Shown piece by piece: positions 19,201 through 30,800 of a DNA stretch of 64,000 bases. Origin of the DNA: Manihot esculenta (taxonomy: Eukaryota; Streptophyta; Magnoliopsida; Malpighiales; Euphorbiaceae); NCBI RefSeq assembly GCF_001659605.2, contig NC_035178.2, forward strand, positions 724,159-788,158, given 5' to 3'. Position numbers and translations under genes: made by a program. The notes below the pieces were generated by a model. The model was not told the origin of the DNA and did not search any database. It saw only the letters and a program-made list of their open reading frames with translations. Within the stretch, counting starts at the first letter, position 1; each line of letters opens with the position of its first letter.

Positions 19201-19346
19201 GCACATGTGATAATGTAACGGTGATAGTGGTATGTTTCTCGCTAGACCCACCCCCTCGGATAGAGATCCCACAGTTTCGAGTTCGAAGAAGCATATCATC
19301 AGAAGGTCTGAATTTGCTCAAGGGTGTGCTGAATAGCAACTCATGA
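15212..19346 (+). CDS. Protein phosphatase 2C (plant PP2C, At2g33700-like group)
   Basis: PP2C enzymes are Mg/Mn-dependent Ser/Thr phosphatases. Four exons join in frame: 15212-15412, 15805-15996, 16393-16598 and 18788-19346, encoding 385 residues. The ATG at 15212 begins [18 protein letters not shown]; an in-frame TTG upstream is not a credible start. Catalytic motifs are complete: [10 protein letters not shown] (98-107), DGHGG (134-138), SSGTTA, AGDCRA (207-212), ARALGDW (257-263), CDGLWDV (297-303) with metal-binding Asp298, and CDNVTV (340-345) with Asp341. The N-terminal extension of about 85 residues has no recognised domain. It does not resemble the ABA co-receptor clade A in its flanking sequence, so the physiological partner is unknown. 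Intron 3 is 2.2 kb because of a mobile-element insertion, and intron 2 contains a long TA/GA microsatellite. Confidence 0.96.
16152..16210. repeat. (TA)n(GA)n microsatellite in PP2C intron 2
   Basis: About 17 TA units run directly into about 12 GA units within the intron. Compound dinucleotide tracts of this kind are usually length-polymorphic. It does not touch the splice sites. Confidence 0.95.
16884..18417 (-). mobile_element. Probable solo LTR or non-autonomous retroelement in PP2C intron 3
   Basis: Read on the minus strand this roughly 1.5-kb block starts TGATAGAACC and ends in CTATCTACA, so it has TG...CA ends. It holds no credible gag or pol frame and is much richer in GC around 17620-18280 than the surrounding intron. 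It also carries the sequence AGGATCGAATCCACAGGGA, of a kind that recurs near the ends of dispersed plant repeats. It explains why this intron is 2.2 kb when its neighbours are about 400 bp. I could not find a clean target-site duplication (ACAAC on the left, CACTG on the right), so the exact borders and class are uncertain. Three evenly built hairpins lie inside it. Confidence 0.5.
18002..18185. repeat. Three hairpins with GTTTGCCC/GGGCAAAC arms and 9-nt loops
   Basis: Inverted pairs GTTTGCCC...GGGCAAAC occur at 18002-18028 (9-bp arms), 18076-18100 (8-bp arms) and 18161-18185 (8-bp arms with one mismatch that would pair as G-U on one strand). Each has a loop of exactly nine bases and they start 74 and 85 bases apart. 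A further single GGGCAAAC arm is at about 18240. They lie inside the putative retroelement of PP2C intron 3. Confidence 0.8.
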
Positions 19347-20821
19347 AACGATGGGGATGATTTATGGAGGCGTGTGCAAATGCATTTCACGGTTTAGAAT
19401 TGGTATGGACATTTTTTTTCCTCTCTCCTAGGATGGTTTCCTTGTTCAGGAAATAAACATGGCATAGAATGTGATTCTTTTGAGTTTCAGAACCCTGTAA
19501 ATCTGAGATCATTTATGTTGTAACATTTCAATGAGTTCATTGTTCAACACTATCCAGTTGCACCGACAAATCTCTCATTTTTCGTTTATCCTTTGTACAT
19601 AAACTTGAAAAATGAAAACTGAGGGGGTATTCTCTTACATTTCCCATTTGTCACTTGTCTTAATTATCCTCTTTGATCGCTCATTGAATTCATTGAAATT
19701 ATTTATTTATTTTTTAAAATCATTCTGATAATTTATAACAAGTTTTCACATTATCAAAATGAAATTTGACCCCTCTCTCTCTCTCTCTCTCTACCCTCAT
19801 CTTTGATATTTAAAGAAATTTAAATGTTTCTAAAAAAGTTGATTGTTGATTAATAAAATTTTTATTTTTAAATAATTTTATTTCTTCTATTTAATATTAC
19901 TACAAAAAACTTATTAAATTAATTACTGCAAATTATTATTACTTAATCTTGAGTTTTTATTTATTTTCTCTCTAATTAGTAAAAAGTATTATGAATAAGA
20001 ATTTTAAATATTTCAATAAAAAGAAATACAAAAAATTTTCTACAACACAACGATATGAACGTAATAATACATGCATTTAATTATTTAATTAATAATGTAA
20101 AAAAATATAATTTTATGTTACTAAATTAGTTATAAATTTTTACTTTAAAATAATTATAAATTTTTATTCACATAGCTTTAAACAATTAGCATTACCATTT
20201 TAATTGATTTTATTTTTTTAAACATTGTATTTTTTTTAATTAAATTAATTTTTATATTTATTTTATAAATTTAAAAAATAAATTTATTATTGACAATCTA
20301 ATTTTATATATTGAATAATATAATTTCAAAACATTATTAATAAGTTGGTTAACAATTACTCCTTAATTTTACAACTAACTATGAATTTTTAATCTCTGAT
20401 TTTATACCGGTGCAAATGACCGTGTAAAATCTAAATTCAAGTCCGAATATTATATTTAATAAGGAGATATCATATCATATATTTAATTATAAGGTTAGCA
20501 ATAAAAAAAACTTATTAAAATAAAATTGCTTTATCTATAAAAAAATTATATTTGAATATTAAAAATGCAAAAGAAAGAGTGTAAATACGTAAAAGGATGG
20601 GTGATCTCCAAGCCTTTACAATGACTTTTTCTGAAGTAAATTTGAAGCTCTTGAAGTCGGGTGACTAAATAAAAATTGTCCGAGTTGTTTGGGGATGGAA
20701 ACAGAACTAACAATGCCCCAACAGTGCACCAGTTTTAAGTATTGAAACAAAATTGTAATGCCAAAAGAAAGAAGATTCCAAAGTTCAATCATGGCAATTT
20801 TTTTCATGACAAGTTACCGAC
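19347..20821. other. AT-rich convergent spacer PP2C/Canopy
   Basis: After the PP2C 3' untranslated region the sequence becomes extremely AT-rich (about 19680-20560), with a CT dinucleotide tract at about 19774-19793. I see no open reading frame resembling a protein and no clear terminal repeats. Confidence 0.6.
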
Positions 20822-23485
20822 TCATAGCTCTTCATCTGGTTCATCATCATCCTCATGCGACTGATGAGAATAACTGCACGTAAAATAGAAAAATCATCTT
20901 ATACGAAGATCACTAGATCAGTAAAACATAACTCTATACGTCAACATTTAAACCTAGGACTTTTCTTTTAAAAAAGGGAAAGAACCACAATATCTTTTTA
21001 TAAAAATAACAATCTACAAAAGATATGAAATTGAAGAATGAATTACAATTTCCGAGTTTCTGATGTTTTTTTTGTTAATATCATTTTTTTTATACCTTTT
21101 ATTTTATTTGCGTTTTTAGTCTTCCACTTCCAACTTTAATCCTATAGGAATGCCAACTATATGGCCACCAACTATATCAAGTTAGGTCACTACTTATAAG
21201 CATAGGTTGTAAACCTTTAAAGCTAAGTCCCCGCTACTAAACTCACACTTCTAAAACTGGCCTTCATTTGAAGCACAATTACTACACATGGCCAGCCTTG
21301 TCCAGTAGTTATTATGCTTGTAACCAATAAGTTCAGTATTTGTTAAGTGACCGATGGATTCAAATTTCAGATTCAATATTACCTTGAATGGACGCAATGC
21401 TTGCTCAAATCTTGACATAGAACTTTCCTCACACCTCCAACTTTCACAGACCCTTTCTTTATCAATTCTGCCAACTGCAGTATCATTCAACATCGGTAGC
21501 ACTACATTGTTAGCTTCTGTACAAACAAAAATGGCCTTTGAAGCTAGAAATGGCTAATCAGGATGAGAATAATCACCTCATCTTCAGTTTCCTCCAGTAA
21601 CCTGTCCCATTTTAAACACATGGGTTAAACTCAGTAGACTATGATCTTATTGGCATAACAACATTGGAACAGAGGCCATTTACAAAAGTAAACAACAACT
21701 TAAGAGAATAGGTCAAAAGCATTTGGCATCTCACCTTCCACAATAAGATGATATCTCTTTTGAATATGCTCGAGCCTCTTGCATAATATTGAGCAAAAAA
21801 TAGCTGTTAATAATAATTTAACAAAAATTTCAAAAAACTATAGAAGAGTGAATTCGCACTAGACATCCACAGTTAAACCAGTTAGTAATTTGGAAACATA
21901 TAAGATGTTAGGTGAAGAGTCCATCAATAATCTACCATTTTGGGAGTACATGAAAATGAACAGAAAATTCTAATTTATTCAAAGAAATCAAGGTCAATAA
22001 GCGGAAGAAAATGACTCCCCAGGCGCAAATTTGTACAAGGCTTAAAAGCATACTAGCCAAAGTAAAGGAGAGATATGGTTAAGTACAAGAAAGTACATAC
22101 CATCTGAAAGATAGTAATCAGTTTTGACCCACCAGCTTGTAGTGGAATCCATCTGCAAAGAAAAAGACGAAGTTGCATATTATTTACAATGTCACAAAAT
22201 TTTTTACAGAATATCCATCTTTTATACAAATTTCAGTAGAAACCTCATTAATAGAACCATGTCCACAAAAATGCCTTGTCTGATTCCAAAAAAAAAAAAA
22301 AGAAGAAGAAAGAAAGAAAGAAAGAAGAGAAAGAAAGACACGCCGTGACAGAACAAAAAATTTTGAAACATGCCTTGCCTCAAATATGAATGAAAAGGAC
22401 ATGATTGACAGAGAAACCAATCCTTTGAAAATACCTTTTGAAGGGTGTATTCTTGCATCTTCTCGCAAAGTCCATCCAAGAGTTCGACAACTCTCAGTTC
22501 GCTGACTCTATTTGAAATTTTGAAGCATTTGCTCAGTTACAAAATTAGACATTGTTACAGAAATTACACCCAATAAGAAATAATTTATTTGACAAGAGTT
22601 CATATAAAGAAATGTCCATAACATTTAAATAAACAGTAGTTGTTTTAAAGGTCAAAGGCATATATCTTAACTAAAAATTAAAGTAAAACGTACGTTTCTG
22701 AGTAAATTCAGTTTATATCAATATGCAACACCTGATTCTACTATCTAAAATAAGTGAAACATTGAAAAGAACAAAATTTTGCCTGTTTAAAGCCATTTGC
22801 TGATCTAATTGTTATTCACTAAGTCCAGTCCCTTGTTCTTAATCTCCCATTCTAAATTTAATACGAAGCATTACCATCAGAAACGAACATTGCGACTCAT
22901 ATAACTGGTCTTTTTACTCTCTCCTTTTTCCGCCTGCAGAAGCTGAAAGGAGATTTTGAATATACCTGTAATCGATTACCTTTCCTTCACGCTGACCTTT
23001 AGAATTCAATCGATCTCTCATATCCAAATTATTCTTTGGTTTCTCCTATAGAGTGTGAAATCATTACAAGTTCCCTTAAAACAAAAGCGAAAAGAACAAG
23101 AGAACAAACAGCAAAAACCGTTACATTTGAAAGTCCTTGCTCCAACTCATCCTGCAAAGCATTTGCAAACGCGATCACATAACATTAATTATTTAGCTAA
23201 TAATAAACAGCAAGCACTAATATCGCAAATAAGATCAATTTATCTGGCAAAGACGCTCTGAGTGATAAAAAAAACAGAGATCATCGAAATGAAGGATCTG
23301 AAATTATGATCAGATGAAGTGTGCGACGCAATTTCTGAGTAAAAATGTGAGACCGAAGAAGAGATGAGGATGAGAAATACCGCAACGGCATAACATGCAG
23401 CACACTTGTCTTCGACGGCCGAAACAATAGTGAAGGTCGAGATGGTGAAAATGGTGATGAGCAACACTGCCACTGACTCCGCCAT
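20822..23485 (-). CDS. Canopy/MIR-interacting saposin-like protein (DUF3456)
   Basis: The animal relatives (CNPY1-4) are ER-resident saposin-fold chaperones; the plant protein matches the family annotated as TLR4 regulator/MIR-interacting MSAP (At1g42480 type). Nine small exons join in frame: 23381-23485, 23125-23151, 22966-23045, 22435-22507, 22101-22152, 21735-21777, 21577-21601, 21383-21474 and 20822-20873, encoding 182 residues. A signal peptide covers about residues 1-25. Six cysteines follow the saposin pattern: C28 and C31 in DKCAAC, C85 in LLDGLCEKM, C125 in SSYCGR, C155 and C162 in VLCQDLSKHC. The conserved block NSKGQREGKVIDYR is present. The protein ends in an acidic tail and DEEL, which could be an ER-retrieval signal of the KDEL type, though that exact tetrapeptide is not a standard one. 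A GA-rich stretch in the minus-strand leader precedes the ATG. Confidence 0.93.
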
Positions 23486-24823
23486 TTTCTTCCCCTTCTT
23501 CTTCTTCCTCTTCCTCCTCCTCTGGTCCTCTTGCGTCCCTACCAACTTATGATTTGTGTTTAAAACCCACGTCAGTTGGCCCAACCCATCCTAAAATCTC
23601 GAGCCTTAGATTCACATCCTAATAACGCGAATTAGGCCTGTTTGGTTGGGGAACTTAGTTAGGTAGTTTGAAGTACCTAAAAAAGCGTTAAAATTTGTTT
23701 TGTTGGTATTTTTCTGAACTTCATGAATGAGAACTAAAAAAACTCTCTCTAGATGGAAAAAAAAAAAGTAAAAGTAATTACTTCTTGGGTTCACTCTCCA
23801 GGATGTATCCCATTTGAACCTAATAGGGACTGAGAAAAAAAAAGTCTAATAATTTGTAATATAGTCCCTGAATTTTACCAAATTTTATTATTTAACCTCT
23901 ATATTTTTATAAATAAATAATTTAATTTTTAAAATTTTATTTTATTAATAAAATAATCATTATATCAAATTTACTATTAACTAAATATAAATGGATAAAA
24001 TCAATTCAAATTAAAGTGATTAAATTGTTATAAATATTAAAGCTATTTAAACTATATTGTTATAAATTATTAAAATTAAAAAATTTAAATTGTTATAAAA
24101 AGTAAAATTCGAAACTAAATTATTATAATTTAATAATAAATTTTGACACAAATAATATTTTATTAATAAAATAAAACTTTAAAACTAAATTATTTTTCAT
24201 TAGAATGAGTTCTATTAAACCTTAGCATTATATTATAAATTACCTTTATATTTTTAGGGATGTGCGAGAGAACATTTTTTTTTTTCGCAAAAACGTTTCT
24301 ACTGATCTTTGCAAAATGAAGAGCAAGTAACCTAAGAGCGAAATCTTAAATGAGCAACTAATTGGAAAAAGTTTTTTTTTTTTTTTTTTTAAAAAAAAGG
24401 AAAGGTGCAATTTTGCATTCATAAATCAAGACATAATAATGCAACGTCATTGGTAGCAATAGTAAGCTAAAGAACAAGACTGGATGCCTTTAATGCTCCA
24501 TTTTAACTTGTGGTTAAGACATAAGAGATCAAAAATAATTGCTCGTTGCTCTTCCAGAATTTGTTACTCCAAAACATAAGCAATATATTTTTCAACTTGG
24601 CATGTTAGGAACACACACACAAACAAACAGACCAGCCTCGCCATACCCGCACCCCACCGAAAAGGAAAAAAGAGCACAACCATACCAAATAACTTGACAA
24701 TAGTCCAGCTCTTTACCCAATCTATACAGGAGATGGGAAAAAATGGCCAAATACATATAATCTAAACAAACTAGGAAATTAGCGGCAAGGAGAAAAAAAT
24801 ATTATGGACAATTGGACTGCCGA
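23486..24823. other. Spacer with TIR element between Canopy and EH1 genes
   Basis: This 1.3-kb spacer holds the Canopy leader, a segment from about 23635 with GGCCTGTTTGGTTGG of the kind that begins many plant MITEs, a palindromic AT-rich element at about 23905-24220 described separately, and a run of some 20 T followed by 8 A at about 24373-24400. No protein-coding gene is supported. Confidence 0.6.
23905..24220. mobile_element. AT-rich terminal-inverted-repeat element (MITE-like)
   Basis: The left arm (about 23905-23985) contains TAATTT...AAATTTTATTTTATTAATAAAATAAT and the right arm (about 24130-24220) contains its approximate reverse complement, ATTATTTTATTAATAAAATAAAA...AAATTA. The arms are roughly 70-80 bases with several mismatches and the interior is non-coding. 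The outer border and target-site duplication are not resolved, so the class is open. Confidence 0.45.
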
Positions 24824-27800
24824 CTAGAAAGCATTCCAACTTCCAGAACCGCTTTTTGGAGTTTGATTGTCTGATGAAACCTTAAATGGTCCACTGGAGC
24901 CAAATGGGTCTGCGTCGTCAAAAGATGAGAAGGCACGACTATGGCCATAGTCTTTTGTGCTGCTTATGGAATCAAACCTCGTAAGCTTCTCTCCTGGAGA
25001 AAATCCACTTTCTTGCATGCTGAAGGAATCAAACCTTGAGAAATTATCAAAGCTATCCCCTGCTTCACTGTATCTTGGGGAGTTGCCAAACCTGGAGACT
25101 GGCGAACCTGCAACAGAATCTTCAAAAAATGGACTCTTTTTCTGAAAAATACTCTCAGAGGATGGCGATTCCGTTCTTATTGGCTTTACACCAAAATCAC
25201 CAGTTCCAAAAAAATCTCTATGCTTATCAGAATCTGAATCCTGCCAGATGATAAAATTATATAAATAGTTAATACAAGTCATGCAGCGAATCCCTTTTGA
25301 ATCCAAGTGGCTCTATTTAAATGAATCAGCAACTACCCTTAATAATAGTCAAACAAAGAAAATAGCAGCACATGTACAGCCATAAAGCTTGCTGAACCCT
25401 ATCGGTATTCCTTTTTTTTTTTGGGTAAAAGAGATGGCAGAAATCTTTAATGGTAAAACTCTGCTCGTGCATCACGCTAATTGAAGCTAAAAACAAGGTG
25501 CACCAACGAGAATGCCTAATTAAAAGTATGAAAGAGTCTAGTGTCAGGCAACTGTAAGATTGCTTCCACTTGCAGTACCAGAAGTTTCCTCAAATACATG
25601 ACACCACAATCTCAACAAAGAAGAAATTTCTGGATCTCATTAAACCCTATGAATGTACAGAGATATGCATGTGAATGCTACACCCAAATGCTAGAAACTA
25701 GCAGACATCCATGAACAGCTTAAGTGTCCAGTACTGTTAAATCTGGAAACCTAGAGCTCAAAGGAGCTAGGGTATAAATGTTCAAGACCTAGAGGAATGT
25801 CCAGTAGTCAAATCCACCAAACCTAATGTCACGTTGAACACCTAAACAAATGTATAAATGTTAACTTTGAATTGATAAACTAATGACATGTTAAACATCT
25901 AAACAAAACAATGGATTTACAAATGAGACCTTATATTTTGAGAAGGGTAGATAAGACTCACCTTAGTACTAGCAGGGTTAAATCCCCAGACTGAGTCTGT
26001 ATCATCCTGAGTGTCAAAAGCACCCCATGTAGATTCATCAAAACTTCTATTGCAAGAAATATAGAAAAGTTTGTCACCACCATAATTTTGAGCCATAGAT
26101 CCACAATAAAGCAAGAAACAGATACCCAAAACACAGAAATGGATGGACATAATACCTATGTGTTTCTGCATCTGGATCTATGCTTTTTGCAAAAACATCA
26201 GAAGACGGACTATCTAAGGCATTTCTTCTAGCTGAACCACCTTGAGGGCTTCTTGCCAATTCATCTTCACTGTGGGTATATGCAGATTCACCCTTGAGGG
26301 CATGTTCACCACCACTCAAGAAGTTCCCAGACTTGCCATCACCATTCGATAAAGAATCAGGGGTTAGACTACCATCTTGTGACACTTTCTCTTTTTGTGT
26401 GGCAGAAGCATTTTTCACATCAATTGTGAGGTCATTGGCAAATCCTGAAAGGGACAATGGCATGTTACATAAATAAAAAGCCTTACCAATACTTGTCCAA
26501 ATTCTCATTTAAGAGCATATGGTTGATGGCATTTATTAGAGAGGAAGGGATAGAAGAGGTGGAAGGGGAAAGAAAAGGATAAAAGGGGGGCTGGGAGAAA
26601 ATTTGAGGACGAAACATGAGAAAAGATTCCATGCCAGAAATTCACCTTCATCTTCGAACTTATCCCAGTCTTCATCCCAAACAGCTGCTCCTTCTTGAAT
26701 TCCAGGTTGCCAACCTTAAAAATCACCAGATGAGAACTTGGTAATCAATTTGTTTGGAACTGGGTGGAAACTAAAACTAAGACGCTTAAAGTACAAAATG
26801 CACAACACAAGGCTTTTCACATGGCTCTGGCTAAGCACTATTACAACAAGCGCAATCCATGCAGATACATGCCAGTTGCATAATACGATCTATTACTCTT
26901 GAATTGTTTGAGGACATGTTTCAGAAAATGATAAAATCCACAAGGAAAGAACTGTGTCCAAATTTTAAACATTGGAAAGTAATGAAAGTACCAATAGGAA
27001 GCTCAATCATTGCAGTTGACTTAACCTCTAACCCATGTTTCTTGCAACGTTCAATCAAAGCCTTAATTAGCTCATCAAGATCAGATTGAATACGATCAGC
27101 ACGGACCTATACAGGCCAATAACTGATTAGAGTTGAATAAATCTCCATTGACTCAACAAAGCTAAATAGTGAGAACATACCTGAAGAATACCATCGGCAC
27201 TCCCACCTTGTTCCATGTTAATAATTGCCTGATTCAACTCAAACTTCCTTTCCTAATCATTAACAGGTGAAATAATTATCATGGAGTAAGATTTCACACA
27301 ACAATTACAAACATATAGTCCTAAAATACAATACAATGTCATAATTGTCCTCTTAGGTTGAGAAATGTGGTAGTAAATCTTTTAATTAAAGAATGTATAG
27401 CATGCACACAGATAGAGAGAGAGAGAGAACTATTAAATAAAAGGAAAGTTAAATGCTACATGGGACTTAAACAGTTGGAAAAATCCCTAAGCCAATTTAT
27501 ATCTACCTGAATGTCACGAAATGTAGCTTCTTCAATGGTTAATTTAGATGCTACTTCTGCCACTTGCTTGTACTTCTCTTCATATTTTTTACCCAGCATC
27601 TCTGCCTGTTATGTACATATTGACATGAAGCCAACAGAAGTAAAATCTTGATAGACAAGAGCTACCTAAACCTTATATTTCAAAGAATACCTCACGCTTA
27701 TCTGCCAAGGCCCTTTCAGTGATTTCATTTAGCCTATTATCACATCTGCTTTTATAAAGCACCTGACATATATTGACCAAAAGATTAGAAAAAAACGGTC

Positions 27801-30800
27801 CAAGAATGGGATATAGAGTATAGACCTTAAAGTTTTCAGAGTTTAGGACCATATTTAAAAAAATAAATTCTTTAGGGTTCTTACTAATAAATTAACACAT
27901 AAAAATAGCTAAGTAAAACTATTTTCATGTCTAGGATTAAATTACAAGTGCCTTTTTAGCAAAGGAGATATTTTATTGCAGATATGTGTTCAAGTGGAGC
28001 ATTGAGTCATTGACCAGTTTAAAAGTTTCCAAGCTAGTAAAAAAATGTAAGTGTTGCTTTCAACAGAACAGTTTCTTTCTGACAATTAAACTGGTCTATC
28101 TCTACTTGAACACATATTTAGTGCCTTTATATGAACATTTTCATTTCTTCTCCTAGCTTGGAAGCTTTTAAACTAACAAGCAATGCAGGGGTGCAGCCTC
28201 ATGCTGCAAACAAAAACACTCAAGTCTCAGGTGATTTTTTTTTGTGAATAAGCTTCTCAGTCACAGGATATCAACACCAGCAACAGAAATAAGGTATGAT
28301 GCCTTTCTAGCATAACTAGGTTATCAAAAGCTTTTTTGGTAATTCAGAAATTTGCATGTCATTGTTGCATGCCCAACATTGACAAAGACTGGGCAGTGAC
28401 GAAAACAATTAAAGTGAAGATTAGGTAATAGAAGCTACTTACAAGGTCTTGCATTTTAGTACGGTAAAACTCAATCTTCTCTTTTGAATCCAAAATCACC
28501 TTTTCTGGTTCATCAACCTGAAATAAATTTAAGGCAGTCCTTATATCATCCATAAGTGCATTTATCCTTTTAAATTAAGAAATTAGGTAGCAAACAATAC
28601 TGTATGAGCTTTTATGAGAGGTCCTTGGGAAAAAATAAAAACAATAAAAAATAATGCTGTGATTGGATGAGGCGAAAATGGAGGGAATGGAAAATAACCA
28701 GTGGAAAATAAGCATGACAAGACATTTTCCGCCGTTTGGTTAACCAATGAAAAATTCTAACAGAAGGGAAAATAATGGTTATTTTACATTGCATATTATC
28801 CCTCCAAAATGGAGAGAAAGTTGACAGTAAAAGTGAAAAAGTGAACAATTAAGTAGAAAATTACATAACTATCCCTTTATTTTTATTCATATCTTCACCG
28901 TCGCGACCAAATGCATGCAAGGCTATTCTTTATGATTATTTGCTATGACTAATCCAGCAGCAAATTTGAGCATATTTGAGTTCCACGCTAACTATTTTTA
29001 TAGAATATTTCTTTATTTATAATTTTTCTAAGTATTCTCTCATGTAATCTTTAATTTTATTCCATGATTATATAAAAATTATTCTCTTGTAATATTTAAT
29101 TTTATTCCGTAATTATGTAAAATTATCTTTTATGTTAAATTTAATAGGTTTGGTAGTATTATTATTTAATATTTTTAAATTTATTATAAATAATTTATAG
29201 AATAAGGATAAAATTGTATTTTCAACTATTTTCTTTCCATTCATTTCTTTTCTAAATAAAAGAAAATAAATTTATGTTCCTTTCCATCCTCCTTTATTTT
29301 CTACTTATCCAAACATAGAGGGAAAATAAAGAAGGAAAAATAGAACTTATTTTCCTTTCCCTTCCGTTTTTTTATCCAAACAAAGTGTAAGGGTAAAAAC
29401 CACTAACAGTGGGATTACAGGACAGCCATTACACAAAACAATAATGTACTTTGATCACATGAAGAGCAGATCTAAATCAGACATTCAAGAAACAAATAGC
29501 TGACTACAGCACAATAACTCTCTTAGCCATAGACTGAAAACACTAACTCTAACTCTACACATTCATATTGATTCAGGTACATAAATTCACTCAGAAATTT
29601 CACCCCAACCCAACTCCATGACTAATAACTGAAATTCAAGTCAAAGTTCAAGAAAGATAATTCAAAGTGGCATTATTTGTTCATGGCCATTATATGAATA
29701 AATATTTCAGCCCCATTTTAGTTTGTATAAAAAGAAGTCACACAAATCATGCATTCATGCTCCTCTGCACTCTCTATTAGAAGGGCTGAAAAAAATTAGT
29801 TCTCACACTCAAGTTAAAACGGTCTACATATGATTTTAGAATGTAAAAAACCTCTAAGAAATAAAAATTCCACATCAATCAAACAATATATAAGAGCAAA
29901 AGAAGAAAGAGAATTATGCCTTTTTATCTGAGGCCGTTCCATCCTGAGGAGTTGAGTTCTGCTCTCCACCATCACTTTTGTTCAGAAAGGAATCCTCCAA
30001 AATGGGTGCTCTTGCGTTCTGCTGATTAGATGCTGTTGCACCATCAGGCAGAGCCCGGGGTCCAGTCACTGGAACTGGTGGCCTCAAACCAGTTGCAGGA
30101 GCTATTGGTTGAGTACCCATTCCAGGCAATTGTCCAAAACCTGATGATGAAGACAGGATGGGAACTTCAAAAATTTATAGGTACAGCAAGAAACAGAAAT
30201 AAGAGAACAAGCAAAATCTATACCAGGACTTTGACCCCATGCTACATTTCCATAAGCAACTTTTGGTTGACCTGTCATGGACAAAAGTGTCTCATCTAAC
30301 ATAACATTCCTTGGAAGTGATGCTGGAAGAGGGCAACCTTCCCTGTACCGCTCCATCAAATAAAGAGCAAAGCAGAACTCCCTCAAAGAAAGCATACTAT
30401 CGTTATCCTGATCAGATAAGTCCCAGACCTGCTTTAAAACCTCTAGAAAAAGAAAAAGGAAAAAAAAAGGCAAATAGACTCATTAAGCATAAGCAATGAC
30501 AAAGGAAAAACAAAGAATACACAAGGCTGGAATGCAATAACACAAGAAAAATACAAGTATACCAACAAAGTTATCTCCTATAAATCAAATTATGGGGTAT
30601 TGAAAATCATCACCATCATCATCCTATAGAAAACACCTACTAGGTTAATTTTCCATGAATTATTACTTCGTTCGAGCCAATAAGAGAGGGAGAGAGAGAA
30701 AGAGAGCATAAAGCCCAAAGCCATATGAAAAATAGAAATCCATACCTCGTGGTAGCCTCCAACTCAAAAATAGATTACGTGCCTGCTCACCAGTGATTCT

